Below are positions 23,601-35,183 of a stretch of DNA of 64,000 bases, piece after piece; the stretch's first letter is position 1; each line of letters opens with the position of its first letter. Origin of the DNA: Agrocybe praecox (lineage: Eukaryota; Basidiomycota; Agaricomycetes; Agaricales; Agrocybaceae); contig OZ024847.1 in the NCBI GenBank assembly GCA_964017145.1, forward strand, positions 372,001 through 436,000, read 5' to 3'. A program made the position numbers and the translations under genes. Below the pieces are notes generated by a model that was not told the origin of the DNA, searched no databases, and saw only the letters and a list, made by a program, of their open reading frames with translations.

Positions 23601-24858
23601 CATGTACCATTTCTGGACGGTAGTATGTCCACGAGAAGGTAAAGAGTGTACTTCGAATCGAGATCGTTCGCCGACAAGAAGAACAGCATTCTTCATAGAT
23701 ATCGAGCCTCGACTCGCGATAGATTCATCTTCCTGATGTCGATAATCTGCCAAGAAGTTAGAATAAACGAATAGAGTGACAGTAATGTAAGCTTACAGGA
23801 AAGTACCCCGTTTTTTAGCACAAACCACCGAGTGTTGTATCCTTTCGCGACATTCGTGTATTTGTTTAGATAACCACGTAACGTGGGCGGTTCTGTTAAC
23901 GGGGTAGGGTTGCTGATTAAGGTTTTGTCGTGATTCGCGACTGGATATGGTTGAGTGAAGTGTAAAATGAATTAATTGAAGACTCACATTGCCTCAAAAA
24001 TACTCTAACACGGTCATCTTTATGCGCGCCGTCATAGGCCATCTTTCCCTTCCGGTTTCGTACAAACACATCCGCGCCAGCTCTAACTGCCAATTCAATC
24101 AATCGTAAATCTTTCCGGCGAGCAGCTTCGTGTAGAAGAGACGTCCCGGAGTCGTCATCCAAATAAGAGAGGTCGATCAATTTTGCCCTTGGGGATTCAA
24201 GGAGTTGGATGAGAGTAGGCGATGGCGATTCTCCAGCTGGAGATAGAATGTAGCTGCGTAATAGGGAGCGGTAAGATGCATTGAGGAAAGCTCTGGAATC
24301 TGAAAACTAGACATTCGACTGCGGCATGGAAAATCAATTGTGAGAAACACCTACCGTCAATTGCACGAACGACATCCTTATTCCTTGCCACTTCTCTACA
24401 AGTCTTGCCTTGAGAATCTTTGATGCTATCGTCAATGTTCTCTTGTTCCAATAGCAGGTTAACAACGTCGACTCGTCCTAGAGACGCAGCCAAATGTAAC
24501 GGCGTGGTCCCAGAACCCGGAGGATGGACGCCATTGGGCGAGATCGCACGGTGGTGAAGAAGAATAGACACGGTTTGCACTAGACATCATGTTAGCTATA
24601 ATCTAGAATTTTGAGGGATAACTTACCAGATCCACATCGCACAGCTAAATGAAGTGCAGCAGCAGCTGTATCAATTTCGCCCCCATCACTAGATTTGCGT
24701 TTATCCTTGCTAATTTCGGCCAGAAATGGATGTATAACGGCGGGATCACCTGTGCATAGTAGTTAGCTGGTGATATTCTCTGGAGTCGCCGGCGAATTCT
24801 AACCATTGCGAAGAGCCGCTAATAACTTGACTTGGTAAAGTGGCTCAGCTGATAACAT
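20612..24858 (-). CDS. oxysterol-binding protein, ankyrin-PH-FFAT-ORD type (Osh1/Osh2-like)
   Basis: Sterol/phosphoinositide transfer protein of membrane contact sites. Starts at the ATG at 24856-24858 ([19 protein letters not shown]). Ankyrin repeats follow in several exons ([50 protein letters not shown]). A PH domain lies near 23850-23520 ([12 protein letters not shown]...[19 protein letters not shown]). A Ser/Pro-rich linker contains EFFDAIE near 22440, an excellent match to the FFAT motif that binds the ER protein VAP/Scs2. The ORD begins near [18 protein letters not shown], and [11 protein letters not shown] near 21690-21720 is the family fingerprint. The end reads [10 protein letters not shown] then stop. 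About seven or more introns are present, several small. Length and domain order fit fungal long ORPs. No defect seen. Confidence 0.93.
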
Positions 24859-25600
24859 TGTCAGTGGATTATGGCATTACACGCAGAAACTTTGTCGAAT
24901 ACGAACAAGAGCCTGTCGCTGACAGCAATGCGCCATTTTCTGCCATTTATCGGTCAGAGGCTATCAGACTATCCAGAGATTAACAAGAGCGTAGCGAGTT
25001 GGAAATCACAACAGAAATGGGTACTTCCAAGCATTCTTGTCAAGCCTCTGGAGTCTTGGGGTAGAATTTCTCACGCCTTAAGCGGTGACGCGGTGACGCG
25101 CTCGGCGGCGGTTTCATCTCTCTCTTAATTTCTTAATTATACTTTCTGTTATTATGTCTGTGTACGTTTACACAGCATTCCTGTTTTTGAAGGCTGCTGA
25201 AGTTTTTTATCGGTAAGAGAAACATATTGCTTCACAAAACATTGGGGACATATATTTTTACTATTCAGTGCCCACTGGCAACCATAATAAAAATAAACGC
25301 GACGAAACGCTCGCCCCTTGATAGATGTACAAAACCCAAGTACATCTATGATCGATTTCAGGATTCTAGTCAAAAGAGGTGTGACCACATCGGCCGCCGG
25401 CAGAGCGCCACGAGCCTCTATATTTGAGAATTTCCTTTCCTTTTCTAGAGAAAGAAGATGTCGAGCCCATCCTCGTACATAGAACCATAGCATGGGTTTT
25501 TGCGTCGCGGTAACCAGCCGAGACAGTCCTAGAACTTTTTACTGATTCTCTTCGACTCCTTCACAGTGCACCCCCAGAAGCATTTCTGCGATTATCTTGT
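24859..25600. other. intergenic, no gene recognised
   Basis: Short region upstream of the oxysterol-binding gene. Overlapping open frames on both strands (near 25150-25500) have no domain and no splice support. Confidence 0.45.
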
Positions 25601-25617
25601 TAAACAGAGAAACCTAG

Positions 25618-26810
25618 GTGCTCTTGTCGAAAAGTCCGAAAAAGTTTGCACTGACGTCCAATTCAACTGCATTGGACAACGCATCCCGAGAATGAAGCTG
25701 AACCGTTGGCAGTAGCTCTCGCCGCCAATTCAACGGGCGTAGCGACGGGTAAAGTGACGCGACTGGGCGCTCCGACGAGAGCTTTACCGGTCCCGATCTC
25801 CTTTGCAACGCAACCTTGGTATCGGCTGATTCGACAGCGTTGGAGATCGTGACACCGTCATTGGCAGAAGCCTGAAAGTTAGGAGCAAGGGAGGAGTTCG
25901 CATCAAGCTCGAGGAATACCTTATCCGTAGCTACGCCACTGAGTGCGCCCAGGCCAATGCTAACGACGGGGGTAAGATGGACTTGCACGTTTCCTGTTGC
26001 ACCTGAGCTAGCGGAGAGTTTGAGGGCTACGAAGAGTAAATATCCAGTGTTAAATATCAACAATCAGAGAAAGACATACCTGTGTCATTGACTTTGAATG
26101 TACCTCCAGAAGAGACCGCTTCGAAGAGGGAATTCAAGTTGGGCATCAATGTTGGTTGTAGTTGATTCCAAGGGTCATATCAATGTCTACGTGGAAGTTT
26201 GCGTTGGCCTGTGCGTCAATTTCAATAGAGTCTCTGTACCTACCCAGGGAAAGAAAGTCCTAGAATCGCAGCATTATAGAGGGTACCGGTACCCGTGTCG
26301 GCAGATCCTGTGATGCCCGCTGCGATGTCCAACGCTCCATCCAACCGACCTATTTAGATGTACATATGTATGAGAAACAATAATTCAAAAAATGACTCTG
26401 CAACGCATCAGTAACGACAGCAAGATCAGTGATCAAAAGTGGAATGATGGTTCCAGTGACTGCGACACCGACGCTGGTGACGGCATGAGCACTCGCATCA
26501 CGTCGATCCTCAGTGTAAGAGACTCCGGTTGAAGGTGTCACAGTCCAAAGCAGCCAATGCTGTTCGAAGACAAATTAGACGGTAGACCAGGGGGCGAGGA
26601 ATTTACTTACTCGCAACAGCCCAGTCCAAAAAACCACGTTCATACACTCTGCTAACTCGGCGGTCCTCAAAGACGGTCGCAGCGTCGAGAGCGCCATTAG
26701 CTCCAGGAACATTAGCTGCCCGAATAGCAAAGTTGACTGGATCAGCCCTTCGAGGGGGCGGGGGGCAGAGTTGAATTCCATCGTAACCCCCAAAGCTTTC
26801 ACGGTCATGA
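25618..26810 (-). pseudogene. remnant of DUF7223-like secreted gene, 3' half
   Basis: Minus-strand fragment matching exons 4 to 9 of the gene at 11427-14474. It has VNFAIRAANVPGANG near 26740-26690, AHAVTSVGVAVTGTI near 26490-26450, VFLELDANSSLAPNFQAS near 25920-25870, and ends FFGLFDKST then stop at about 25618. Stops and frame changes break it near 26590 and 26150, and no signal peptide or first exons are attached. The long acidic insert of the intact gene is absent: only a short Arg/Ser segment joins the flanking parts. Confidence 0.75.
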
Positions 26811-27087
26811 ATTGACATGACTTCCGTCATAACTATCTTCCGTTTAGCGGATGCTGGATGACAGTTTATATCAGGAAGATCGATACGTACGACTAAGTAT
26901 GATGACGCGTTGAACATGTTCTATATCTTGAAGAGTAGCAGAGACCGGGCTTCCCATATCCAGCATGCCCGACGCACATTATTCTTGGAGCAGGACAACG
27001 AACCCTCCGTTATATATATGCAAAAAGAATGATATAATACACATTGAACTAGTACATTTCAATAGCAAAACGCGCATTTCCCCGAAT

Positions 27088-29196
27088 CTACTTCTTGTGT
27101 TGGAGGTTAATGTGTACGGCCTTGACGTTGGTGTAGCTGTGCAAGACGTTATTTCCTTCACTATATGAACCATGAGCCTAGCAACTCACTTGGCAAGGGC
27201 ATACTCTCCCATCTCACGTCCAATACCAGATTGCTTGTAGCCTCCGAAAGGAACCTGGGCATGGACTTGGTTGATGCAGTTGATCCAGGCAGTACCGGCT
27301 TGTAGTTTGTGAGCCGTCTCGATGGCACGGTTGAGATTTTGGGTGAAAACGGCAGCCGCGAGGCCATACACTGGACAAAATGGTTAAGGTAAGATTTTGA
27401 GAAGGTTGCAAATCACTCACCCGTATCGTTAGCCTGGCGGATAACATCATCTTCGTCTGTAAATTTGATGACAACGCCAACGGGTCCGAAAATTTCTTCC
27501 TGCACAATCTTCATGTCCGGCTTGACATCCGTAAAAATAGTAGGGTTGATGAAGTATCCTTCTGATCCATTCCTGTCACCACCAGTAACAACCGTAGCTC
27601 CTGCTTCCTTTCCAGAGTTGATGTATCCCATGATGCGCTGCATAGAACATCAGTCAAACGGTACGTGCTCTGAGTATTCCACGTACGTCGTATTGGATCT
27701 GGGAAACTTGTGGACCTTGTTGTGTGTCTGCACCGAATGGATCGCCGACCTTGATCGACCGTGCCTTGGCTACGAATTTCTCAAGGAATTTATCGTAAAT
27801 TCCTTCTTGAACGAAGATACGAGAACCAGCACAGCAAGCTTGACCGTGGTTCCAACTTCAGAAATGTTGAGTATACGCGCGCTAAGTCATCATCACATCA
27901 CTCACAATATACCATGAGCAGCCCAGTTCACAGCCTGTTCGAGGTCAGCATCATCGTAGATAATATTGGGGCTCTTTCCGCCCAATTCAAGAGTGACTGT
28001 CTTCAAATTCGATTTAGCCGCTGCTTCCATGACTTTGCGACCGACCAGGGTGCTTCCAGTGAACGCGACCTTCTCGATATTCATATGTGATGAGATGGCA
28101 GCGCCGACGGTTTGTCCATAACCAGTGACAATGTTCACGACACCATCAGGGATTCCAGCCTCCTTGAGGAGACTGCACATACGAATGGCGGTCAGAGGCG
28201 TGAACTCGGATGGCTGGGTTGAAGGTCATCAACAACAATGATCTGGATCTGACAATGAAGTTGGTAAGTACCTTGAGTACGATTGTATTTCCCGTCGCAA
28301 GAGCAGGAGCGATCTTCCATGCCCACATCATAACTGATTCAAATTTAGCATCAAAGTTATCGATATAGAGCCTGACATGTACTTACGAGGGAAGTTCCCT
28401 AAAATAACATAGGGTCAGACACACGCGTAAATTTGGATAATGAATTTTCACAGAATCCAGAAAAAGCTCACAAGGAATGATCTGGCCAACGACACCGATT
28501 GGTTCATGGCGTGTATAAATCAATTTTCTTTCATCCGTCTATTGACAGAATCGGTCATTTTTTTTCGATAGGACGGGGCAATGACGCGCACTTCGATGGT
28601 TTGACCAGAAATCTTGTCTGCCCACCCGGCAAAATATTTCACGACCTCGATTGAGAACGTTACGTCACTTCCCAGAGCCCAATCAAAAGTTTTTCCTGCA
28701 GAGCCGTTTAAGCTTGATCGACGCAGAGATGCAGCAGTCTACTCACCGTTGTCAAGAGCCTCAATAGCGGCCAGCTCCTCCTGGTGTTTCTCCATCACCT
28801 GGGCGAGGTTCCATAGTAGTTGCGAGCGCTCAAGACCTCCGACTTTCAAGCCCCAGACGGTATCATATGCCTTCTGAGCGGCTTTAACAGCGGCGTCGAC
28901 ATCCTTTTCGGTCCCCTCAGAAATTGTGGTGATGAGTTTGCCATTGGCTAAGATGTGGTTATCAGTATAAAGCAATGAATGTTCCCACATCGCAAGCAAA
29001 ACTCACTGGGGTTAATAATGCTATAATCAGTGATCAACAGGGTGGTTCCAGAGGGACCAAGGTCGATAAAAACTCACTCGATAGTGCCTCCGCTGGAACC
29101 ATCGACGAATTGACCACCGATGAAGAGTCCAGTGCTGAATGACGTCTGGCCCTTGAATTTGGGTGTGTCCCACTTGTATTCGAAGGTAGAGGGCAT
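27088..29196 (-). CDS. aldehyde dehydrogenase (NAD(P)+), copy A
   Basis: Oxidises aldehydes to acids in the cytosol. Starts at the ATG at 29194-29196 ([16 protein letters not shown]) and ends LQHKK-stop at 27088. Conserved family elements in order: [33 protein letters not shown] segment, [18 protein letters not shown] (cofactor loop), [12 protein letters not shown] (catalytic Glu), [11 protein letters not shown] (catalytic Cys), EEIFGPV, and [14 protein letters not shown] near the C-terminus. The gene is cut by many introns, with two micro-exons: 14 nt (29007-29020) and 12 nt (28387-28398, encoding the NFP region). The last intron is about 53 nt and joins EYALAN to [11 protein letters not shown]. 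No lesions found. The exact substrate cannot be read from the sequence. Confidence 0.93.
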
Positions 29197-29264
29197 GTTG
29201 GATGGGGAAGAGAGGTAGGAAGTGGAGAGGATTGGATTGATTTAATTTATCAATTCAGGATCCT

Positions 29265-29276
29265 TCTTATATAGCC
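29265..29276 (-). promoter_or_regulatory. TATA box of ALDH copy A
   Basis: On the minus strand the sequence reads CTATATAAG about 70 bp upstream of the ATG. The same element is kept in copy B. Position and sequence fit a core promoter. Confidence 0.6.
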
Positions 29277-29759
29277 CCAGGATTACTTGTATTCCTTCGC
29301 TGTGTGAAACGGAGTAGATATTGGGGTCAAGCAAATCGACAATCGGAACAGACCCAGTCAGCTGGCCCCACTAGCATTTCCGGATACAAATTATGCAAAG
29401 TAAGGCAAAGTGTAATTTCTGGTACATAACTTTAACAAGGTCGCCCCACCCCGCTGCGATTGTACGTGAGCAATGTAAAAATAGCCATGTAAAAATATAA
29501 TACTCAATGTAAAGACTGATATAAGCTCTCGATCCATTGACTGAAGTGTGATTTATTTAGATGATGTCTATGCCAATCGACCGCTCAGTGATCAACGATC
29601 GATGTCATTTAACGATGGTCATCCAAACGTTCATATTTAGCGCCCGGTCTTCCCAGTCTTCTCCTTCGCGTCCCTAGGCGTTCCGCCGGACATCGCAGAG
29701 AAGGGAAGTAGACAGGCCATGACACCTTGATCGTGTGTACCCCGCATTGTCAAATGCTC

Positions 29760-30410
29760 ATATCCAGGCCCGATGACCGGTGTACCTGTTAACAATGTTT
29801 CGAAAATCTAGAGCTGTTACAGGAGGGTCCGGCGTCCTAATTCCGTCGTAATCCCCGAAGCCTTCACCTCGGGCAAAGAGACAGCAGATGGATTCAATCC
29901 GCATTGCGAACCAGCGACTTTTATGAGTAGTTGAACACGCAATATCATTTCGACGAAACACTTACCTCCTCAGGGAGACGGACAACTTTTCCCACTGGGC
30001 CAGAAGTACAAAGACGAGCACAATCCTCTTCGCGGCCTTCCTTGCACACAAATCGAGTATCTTGCTTCAAAACACCCGAAGCGCAATCGAGACACTTCCA
30101 GCCACCAACGGGTGTAACATTGCCAATAGATGTCTCGGGACCCCACTGTGTTTAGGACAATTAGTTCTAGGCTCAATTATCAAAATGAGAAATTCACAAT
30201 TTCCAAAGTACTGGATGCAGAACCTGCAGACTCCGGAAGGTCTGAACAAAATCATGATAAGCTCGATGAGTTATTCGAAACGACAAGAAATCTTACCGTA
30301 GCTAAAGAAGCCCGAGAAACATGGCTCGTCGTCGAAGGAATACTACCCCTTGTCGCCTCATTGACGAGCACAAATGCATCCAGCCCATGTGTACTGGCCA
30401 TGAATTGACA
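29760..30410 (-). pseudogene. remnant of DUF7223-like secreted gene, 5' part
   Basis: Minus-strand fragment matching exons 1 to 4 of the gene at 11427-14474. Exon 1 remnant ends near 30297 (EPCFSGFFSYG, with a stop upstream in the same frame and no signal peptide). Exon 2 (ending at 30198) reads DLPESAGSASSTLEI. Exon 3 (29966-30145) starts with Trp and reads GPETSIGNVTPVGGW...VGKVVRLPEE. The next exon is degraded. The borders match those of the intact gene, and intron 2 here has a GT donor. It lacks everything after exon 4, so it complements the 3' remnant at 25.6-26.8 kb. Confidence 0.75.
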
Positions 30411-30660
30411 TGGCTTCCGTTTAGCAGATGCTGATTCTGAATGAAAGTTTACATCAAGAAGATGACGCGAACATGTTCTATATCGAGTGACAGAGGACCG
30501 GGCTTCCCATATCCAGCATGTCCGAGGAATGTTGTTTCAGAAGTCCGACAACCGAAAGAAGTATTGAATGTAGGTACAAATCCTCCGATACATGTAACAA
30601 AATGATATAATACACATTGAACTAGTACATCGCAATAGCAAAACGCGCATAGCTCCGAAT

Positions 30661-32783
30661 CTACTTCTTGTGTTGGAGGTTAATGTGGACGGCCTTGACG
30701 TTGGTGTAGCTGTGCAGGACGTTATTTCCTTCACTAAATAAACCACGAGCCTGGCAACTTACTTGGCAAGGGCATACTCTCCCAGCTCGCGTCCGATACC
30801 GGACTGCTTGTAGCCGCCGAAAGGAACCTGGGCATGGAGTTGGTTGACGCAGTTGATCCAGGCAGTACCGGCTTGTAGTTTGTGAGCCGTTTCGATGGCA
30901 CGGTTGAGATTTTGGGTGAACACGGCAGCCGCGAGTCCGTACACTGGGAAAAATAGTCAAGGTAAGGTTTTAAGAAGGTTGCAAATCACTCACCCGTATC
31001 GTTAGCCTGGCGGATAACATCATCTTCGTCTGTAAATTTGATGACAACGCCAACGGGTCCGAAAATTTCTTCCTGCACAATCTTCATGTCCGACTTGACA
31101 TCCGTAAAAATAGTAGGGTTGATGAAGTATCCTTCTGACCCATTCCTGTCGCCACCAGTAACGACCGTAGCTCCTTCTTCTTTTCCAGAGTTGATGTATC
31201 CCATGATGCGCTGCATAGAACATCAGTCAAACGGTACATGCTCTGAGTATTCCACGTACGTCGTATTGAATCTGGGAAACTTGTGGACCTTGTTGTGTGT
31301 CTACACCGAATGGATCGCCCACTTTGATGGACTGTGCTTTGGCTACGAATTTCTCAAGGAATTTATCGTAAATTCCTTCTTGGACGAAGATACGAGAACC
31401 AGCACAGCAAGCTTGACCGTGGTTCCAGCTACAAAAACGGTAAGTATATGCGCGCTAAGTCATCATCACATAACTCACAATATACCATGAGCGGCCCAGT
31501 TCACAGCTTGTTCGAGGTCAGCATCGTCGTAGATAATATTGGGGCTCTTTCCGCCCAATTCAAGAGTGACTGTCTTCAAATTCGATTTAGCCGCTGCTTC
31601 CATGACCTTGCGACCGACCAGGGTGCTTCCAGTGAACGCGACCTTCTCGATATTCATATGCGATGAGATGGCAGCGCCGACGGTTTGTCCATAACCAGTG
31701 ACAATGTTCACAACACCATCAGGGATACCAGCCTCTTTGATGAGACTGCACATACGAATAGCGGTCAGAGGCGTGAACTCGGATGGCTGGGTTGAAGGTC
31801 ATCAACAACAGTGCTCTGGATCTGACGATGAGGTTGGTAAGTACCTTGAGTACGATTGTATTTCCTGTCGCAAGAGCAGGAGCGATCTTCCATGCCCACA
31901 TTAAAACTGATTCAAATTTAGCATCAAAGTTTTCCATATAAAAGTTTGACATGTACTTACGAGGGAAGTTCCCTAAAATAACATAGGAACACACACACGC
32001 GTAAATTTGGATAATGAATTTTCACAGAATCCAGAAAAAGCTCACAAGGAATGATCTGGCCAACGACACCGATTGGTTCATGGCGTGTATAAATCAATTT
32101 TCTTTCATCCGTCTATTGACAGAATCGGTCATTTTTTCTCGATATGATGGGACACATATGACGCGTACCTCGATGGTCTGACCAGAAATCTTGTCTGCCC
32201 ATCCGGCAAAATATTTCACGACCTCGATTGAGAACGTCACGTCGGTTCCAAGAGCCCAATCAAAAGTTTTTCCTGCAGAGCCGTTTAAGCTTGATCAATG
32301 CAGAGATAAAGCAGTCCACTCACCGTTGTCAAGAGCCTCAATAGCGGCCAGCTCCTCCTGGTGTTTCTCCATCACCTGGGCGAGGTTCCATAGTAGTTGC
32401 GAGCGCTCAAGACCTCCGACTTTCAAGCCCCAGACGGTATCGAATGCCTTCTGAGCGGCTTTAACAGCGGCATCGACATCCTTTTCGGTCCCCTCAGAAA
32501 TTGTGGTGATGAGCTTGCCATTGGCTAGGATGTGGCTATCAGTACGAAGCAGTGAATGTTCCCACACCGCAAACAAAACTTACTGGGGTTGATAACGCTA
32601 TGATCGATGATCAACAGAGATTAGATTGGTGGTTCTAGAGAGGTCAAGGTCGATAAAAACTCACTCGATAGTGCCTCCGCTGGAACCATCGACGAATTGA
32701 CCGCCGATAAATAGTCCAGTGCTGAACGATGTCTGGCCTTTGAACTTTGGGGTGTCCCACTTGTATTCGAAGGTAGAGGGCAT
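30661..32783 (-). CDS. aldehyde dehydrogenase (NAD(P)+), copy B
   Basis: Tandem paralogue of 27088-29196, same intron positions and both micro-exons (14 nt at 32584-32597; 12 nt at 31961-31972). Starts at the ATG at 32781-32783, ends LQHKK-stop at 30661. The catalytic Cys (GQACCAGSR), catalytic Glu (LELGGKSP) and cofactor loop ([10 protein letters not shown]) are intact. Differences from copy A are conservative (for example [10 protein letters not shown] against [10 protein letters not shown]). Both copies appear functional, so the duplication looks recent or under constraint. Confidence 0.93.
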
Positions 32784-32860
32784 GTTGGTTGGGAAAGAGA
32801 GGTACAAAGACGTAGGAAATATAGAGGATTGGATTGATTTAATTTATCGATTCAGGACCC

Positions 32861-32871
32861 TTCTTATATAC
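32861..32871 (-). promoter_or_regulatory. TATA box of ALDH copy B
   Basis: Minus strand GTATATAAG about 80 bp upstream of the ATG, in the same sequence context as the copy A promoter. Confidence 0.55.
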
Positions 32872-33848
32872 CAGGATTCCTTGTATTCCTTCGCTGTGTG
32901 AAACAAAGTAAATATTGGGGTCAAGCAGATCGACAACCGGAACTCCCCCAGTCAGCTGGCTCCACTGAGCATTTCCGGATCCGTCCAATACAAATTGTGC
33001 AAAGTAGGCGAAATGGATTTCTGGTACATAGTAATTTTGATAAGGTCGCCACACCTCGCCGCAATCATATGTGAGCAATGTAAAATTAGCCATGTAAAAA
33101 TATAATATTAAACGTAAAGACTGATATCGATCCATTGCCTGAGGTGTAATTTATTCAGACGAAGTCTATGCCAATCGACTGCTGAGGATCGATGACAGTT
33201 ACACGACCATGTAAATGGTAAACTTTCATAGTACGAAGATAGTAAATGCGCTTCCCCAGTCTTCTCCTTCGCGTCCCTAAGCGTTTCGGATATCGCAAAG
33301 AAAATGAAGCGGACAGAGTACATAGACTCGCGACCAGTACGTTAGGTGGTGAGTCACTAGCACTGATCATCGATCATCCCTGATGCCTCATTATTGTTTG
33401 GCCTTTACTGTGGCCTTGCTTGCAGTGTTGTTCTAGTCGACGCCTAAAAAGAATAGTCGAGTCGCCGCTGACACCGACTAAAATATCCAGTCGAGATAAG
33501 TTGGTTGACTAACATTATGTCATATCGACCCTCGGAAATGCCCGAAGTTAATACAGATGTATTTTCGTTGGTATTCGGGTTCGCCAGTGACCAGTTAATA
33601 ATGTGTCGAAAGTTCCAGGAGGATCCGGTGTCCTTAAAGTTGGGTAGATTGTGATGGTGCGCTTCTTACGCAGCAGTAGGGTTTAACTTAAAGCGCAAAT
33701 CATGTCGGGTGGAAGGGACATAGAGACACATTTTGATTGGGAGTTCGGGAACAGCATGTACAGAAAGCAACAAAAATATGGTTTCAAGAATCAAGAGATC
33801 AAGAAATAAATGGGAAATTTAAAAAGAAAAGACACAAGCTTTTTTTTT

Positions 33849-33877
33849 GTGGTGGTGGTGGTGGTGGTGGGTGGGGT
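33849..33877. repeat. (GTG)n microsatellite after a T run
   Basis: About nine GTG/GGT units following a run of T in non-coding DNA between the ALDH block and the decayed glycosyltransferase. No function implied. Confidence 0.9.
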
Positions 33878-33892
33878 CTTGGATTGAAATAG

Positions 33893-35183
33893 GTCAAGAA
33901 ATGATCAAGAAAAGAGTAATTGCAGGTACAATCCTGTGAACGCTATTTGACCTTTCATCGACATCCTTGATAGCATTGCTATTCGTCCCAGCGAACCAAT
34001 CAAACCGTCTAACGAGCAACGAGTACTCCGCCCGGCCAATAATCCCACGCGTCCTCCCAATTTCGAATAAACGAGCTTTCGATGACAGCAAGAATCCAAC
34101 GAACAGAATAAATCTGCAGGCTCATGTTCATTGACACATTTCTTTCCGGGTGTTTGTACAGGTGCCGGTAGCAGTCAGAGAGAACATTAGCGATGCGCAA
34201 AGACATGTACTTGTGCACAAGCGAGAGAAAAGACGATACCAATACCGCAAAAGAGCATCAATTCCGCGCTGTTGGGCGCAAGATCCAGGTATACATATTC
34301 CGGAAACCTCTTGATTAGGCCACCGTCACCAACAGACCAACCATAAAATCGCCAGTAGCTCCTGTTTCCCCCATTCCACCAGGGATGAACGACACGGACT
34401 TCCGGTGCGGCAACAAAAGCTCCACCCCCAGCTTCTAGTGAGCATTTGCGCTTGATGAGGCAGAAATGAATATCTTCGCCGCCGCCTGTCATGGGATAAC
34501 TCAGGTCAAACTTGACTTGTCCGTTGTCCTTCAGAAGATTACGCCGCGCAACAAGATCGGCAGTTACGCCCCATGAAACATCATGGGCCGCTTTGCTGTC
34601 CAATTTCGAAGCAATATCCCAAAAATAAGTGACGCCCGCGAGGTGCACTGCAGTCGTAAAATTTGAATCTGCGACAGGAAAGACAGGAGCCAACAAAACC
34701 TGCAGCCTGCGAATGAGCCCTGATCATTCTTTCCGCTTGCGTAAGAAGGTTGTTGCATAGTACGACATCGTCATCCAGAAAATGTGCCTACTCGGCAGCG
34801 GACTCATCTATGCCTCCATTTCTTGACGCGGATGCACCGAGGTTTGTCTTATTTGTGCGAATTCGGACGTCGGGTCTCTGGCCATATTTATTCGTAATGT
34901 TGGAGGACGAAGGATTGTCAATTATGATGATGAACATCACCGAGCACGAAGGGGAAGATTTGAGTGCCAGAATGCGTTCCAAGATTGGGATATCGACTCG
35001 GTAACAAGGGACGACAACGTCTAAGGTTATCTTCTTCGATCCTGTGGGGATACCCTGGCCAGAGAGCCACAACTCTGTAGTGGATATGCCGTCGTCCGAA
35101 ATGTCCAGTTCATAGCTGATTGTTTATCATAACGCGCTTCTCCTTCTCCGCCAATGCCATTAGACAATTGGGCCGATATCATC
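33893..35183 (-). pseudogene. decayed C-terminal GT2 glycosyltransferase part of the epimerase gene
   Basis: Continuation of the epimerase gene below, in several frames. YRRWGCSRMISAQLSNG..GGEGEARY follows a frame change near 35220 in an ATATATAT run. A GT-A fold domain starts LDVVVPCYRVDIPILERIL, with NLGASASRNGG. An in-frame TAG sits where Trp is expected just before AHFLDDDVV (34788-34790). FPVADSNFTTAVHLAGVTYFWDI and GGGEDIHFCLIKRK lie in another frame after 34690, then FPEYVYLDLAPNSAEL. More shifts follow near 34230 and 34050, before VRRFDWFAGT. At least five frame changes and one stop: not functional as it stands, unless the base calls are wrong. Confidence 0.8.

Larger units (their letters stand above)
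26805..29780 (-). repeat. tandem duplication unit carrying ALDH, copy A
   Basis: Homologous to 30400-33600 in order and detail. It has a shared 3' flank (TGAATTGACATG near 26810, ACCGGGCTTCCCATATCCAG near 26945), the ALDH gene, and a shared upstream region with the same promoter. The unit offset is about 3.57-3.6 kb. Confidence 0.85.
30400..33600 (-). repeat. tandem duplication unit carrying ALDH, copy B
   Basis: Second copy of the unit at 26805-29780. The homology continues upstream of the gene to at least 33320, and a short piece of the DUF7223-like remnant (exon 4 area, GGAGGATCCGGTGTCC near 33615) follows, as it does upstream of copy A near 29820. Confidence 0.8.

Noticed and set aside
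27168..27200. A 29-nt intron in the ALDH 3' end (GTGAGT to CATATAG)
   Set aside because: Too short for a fungal intron. A 53-nt intron ending at TGCACAG gives the normal ALDH C-terminus ([13 protein letters not shown]) in both copies.
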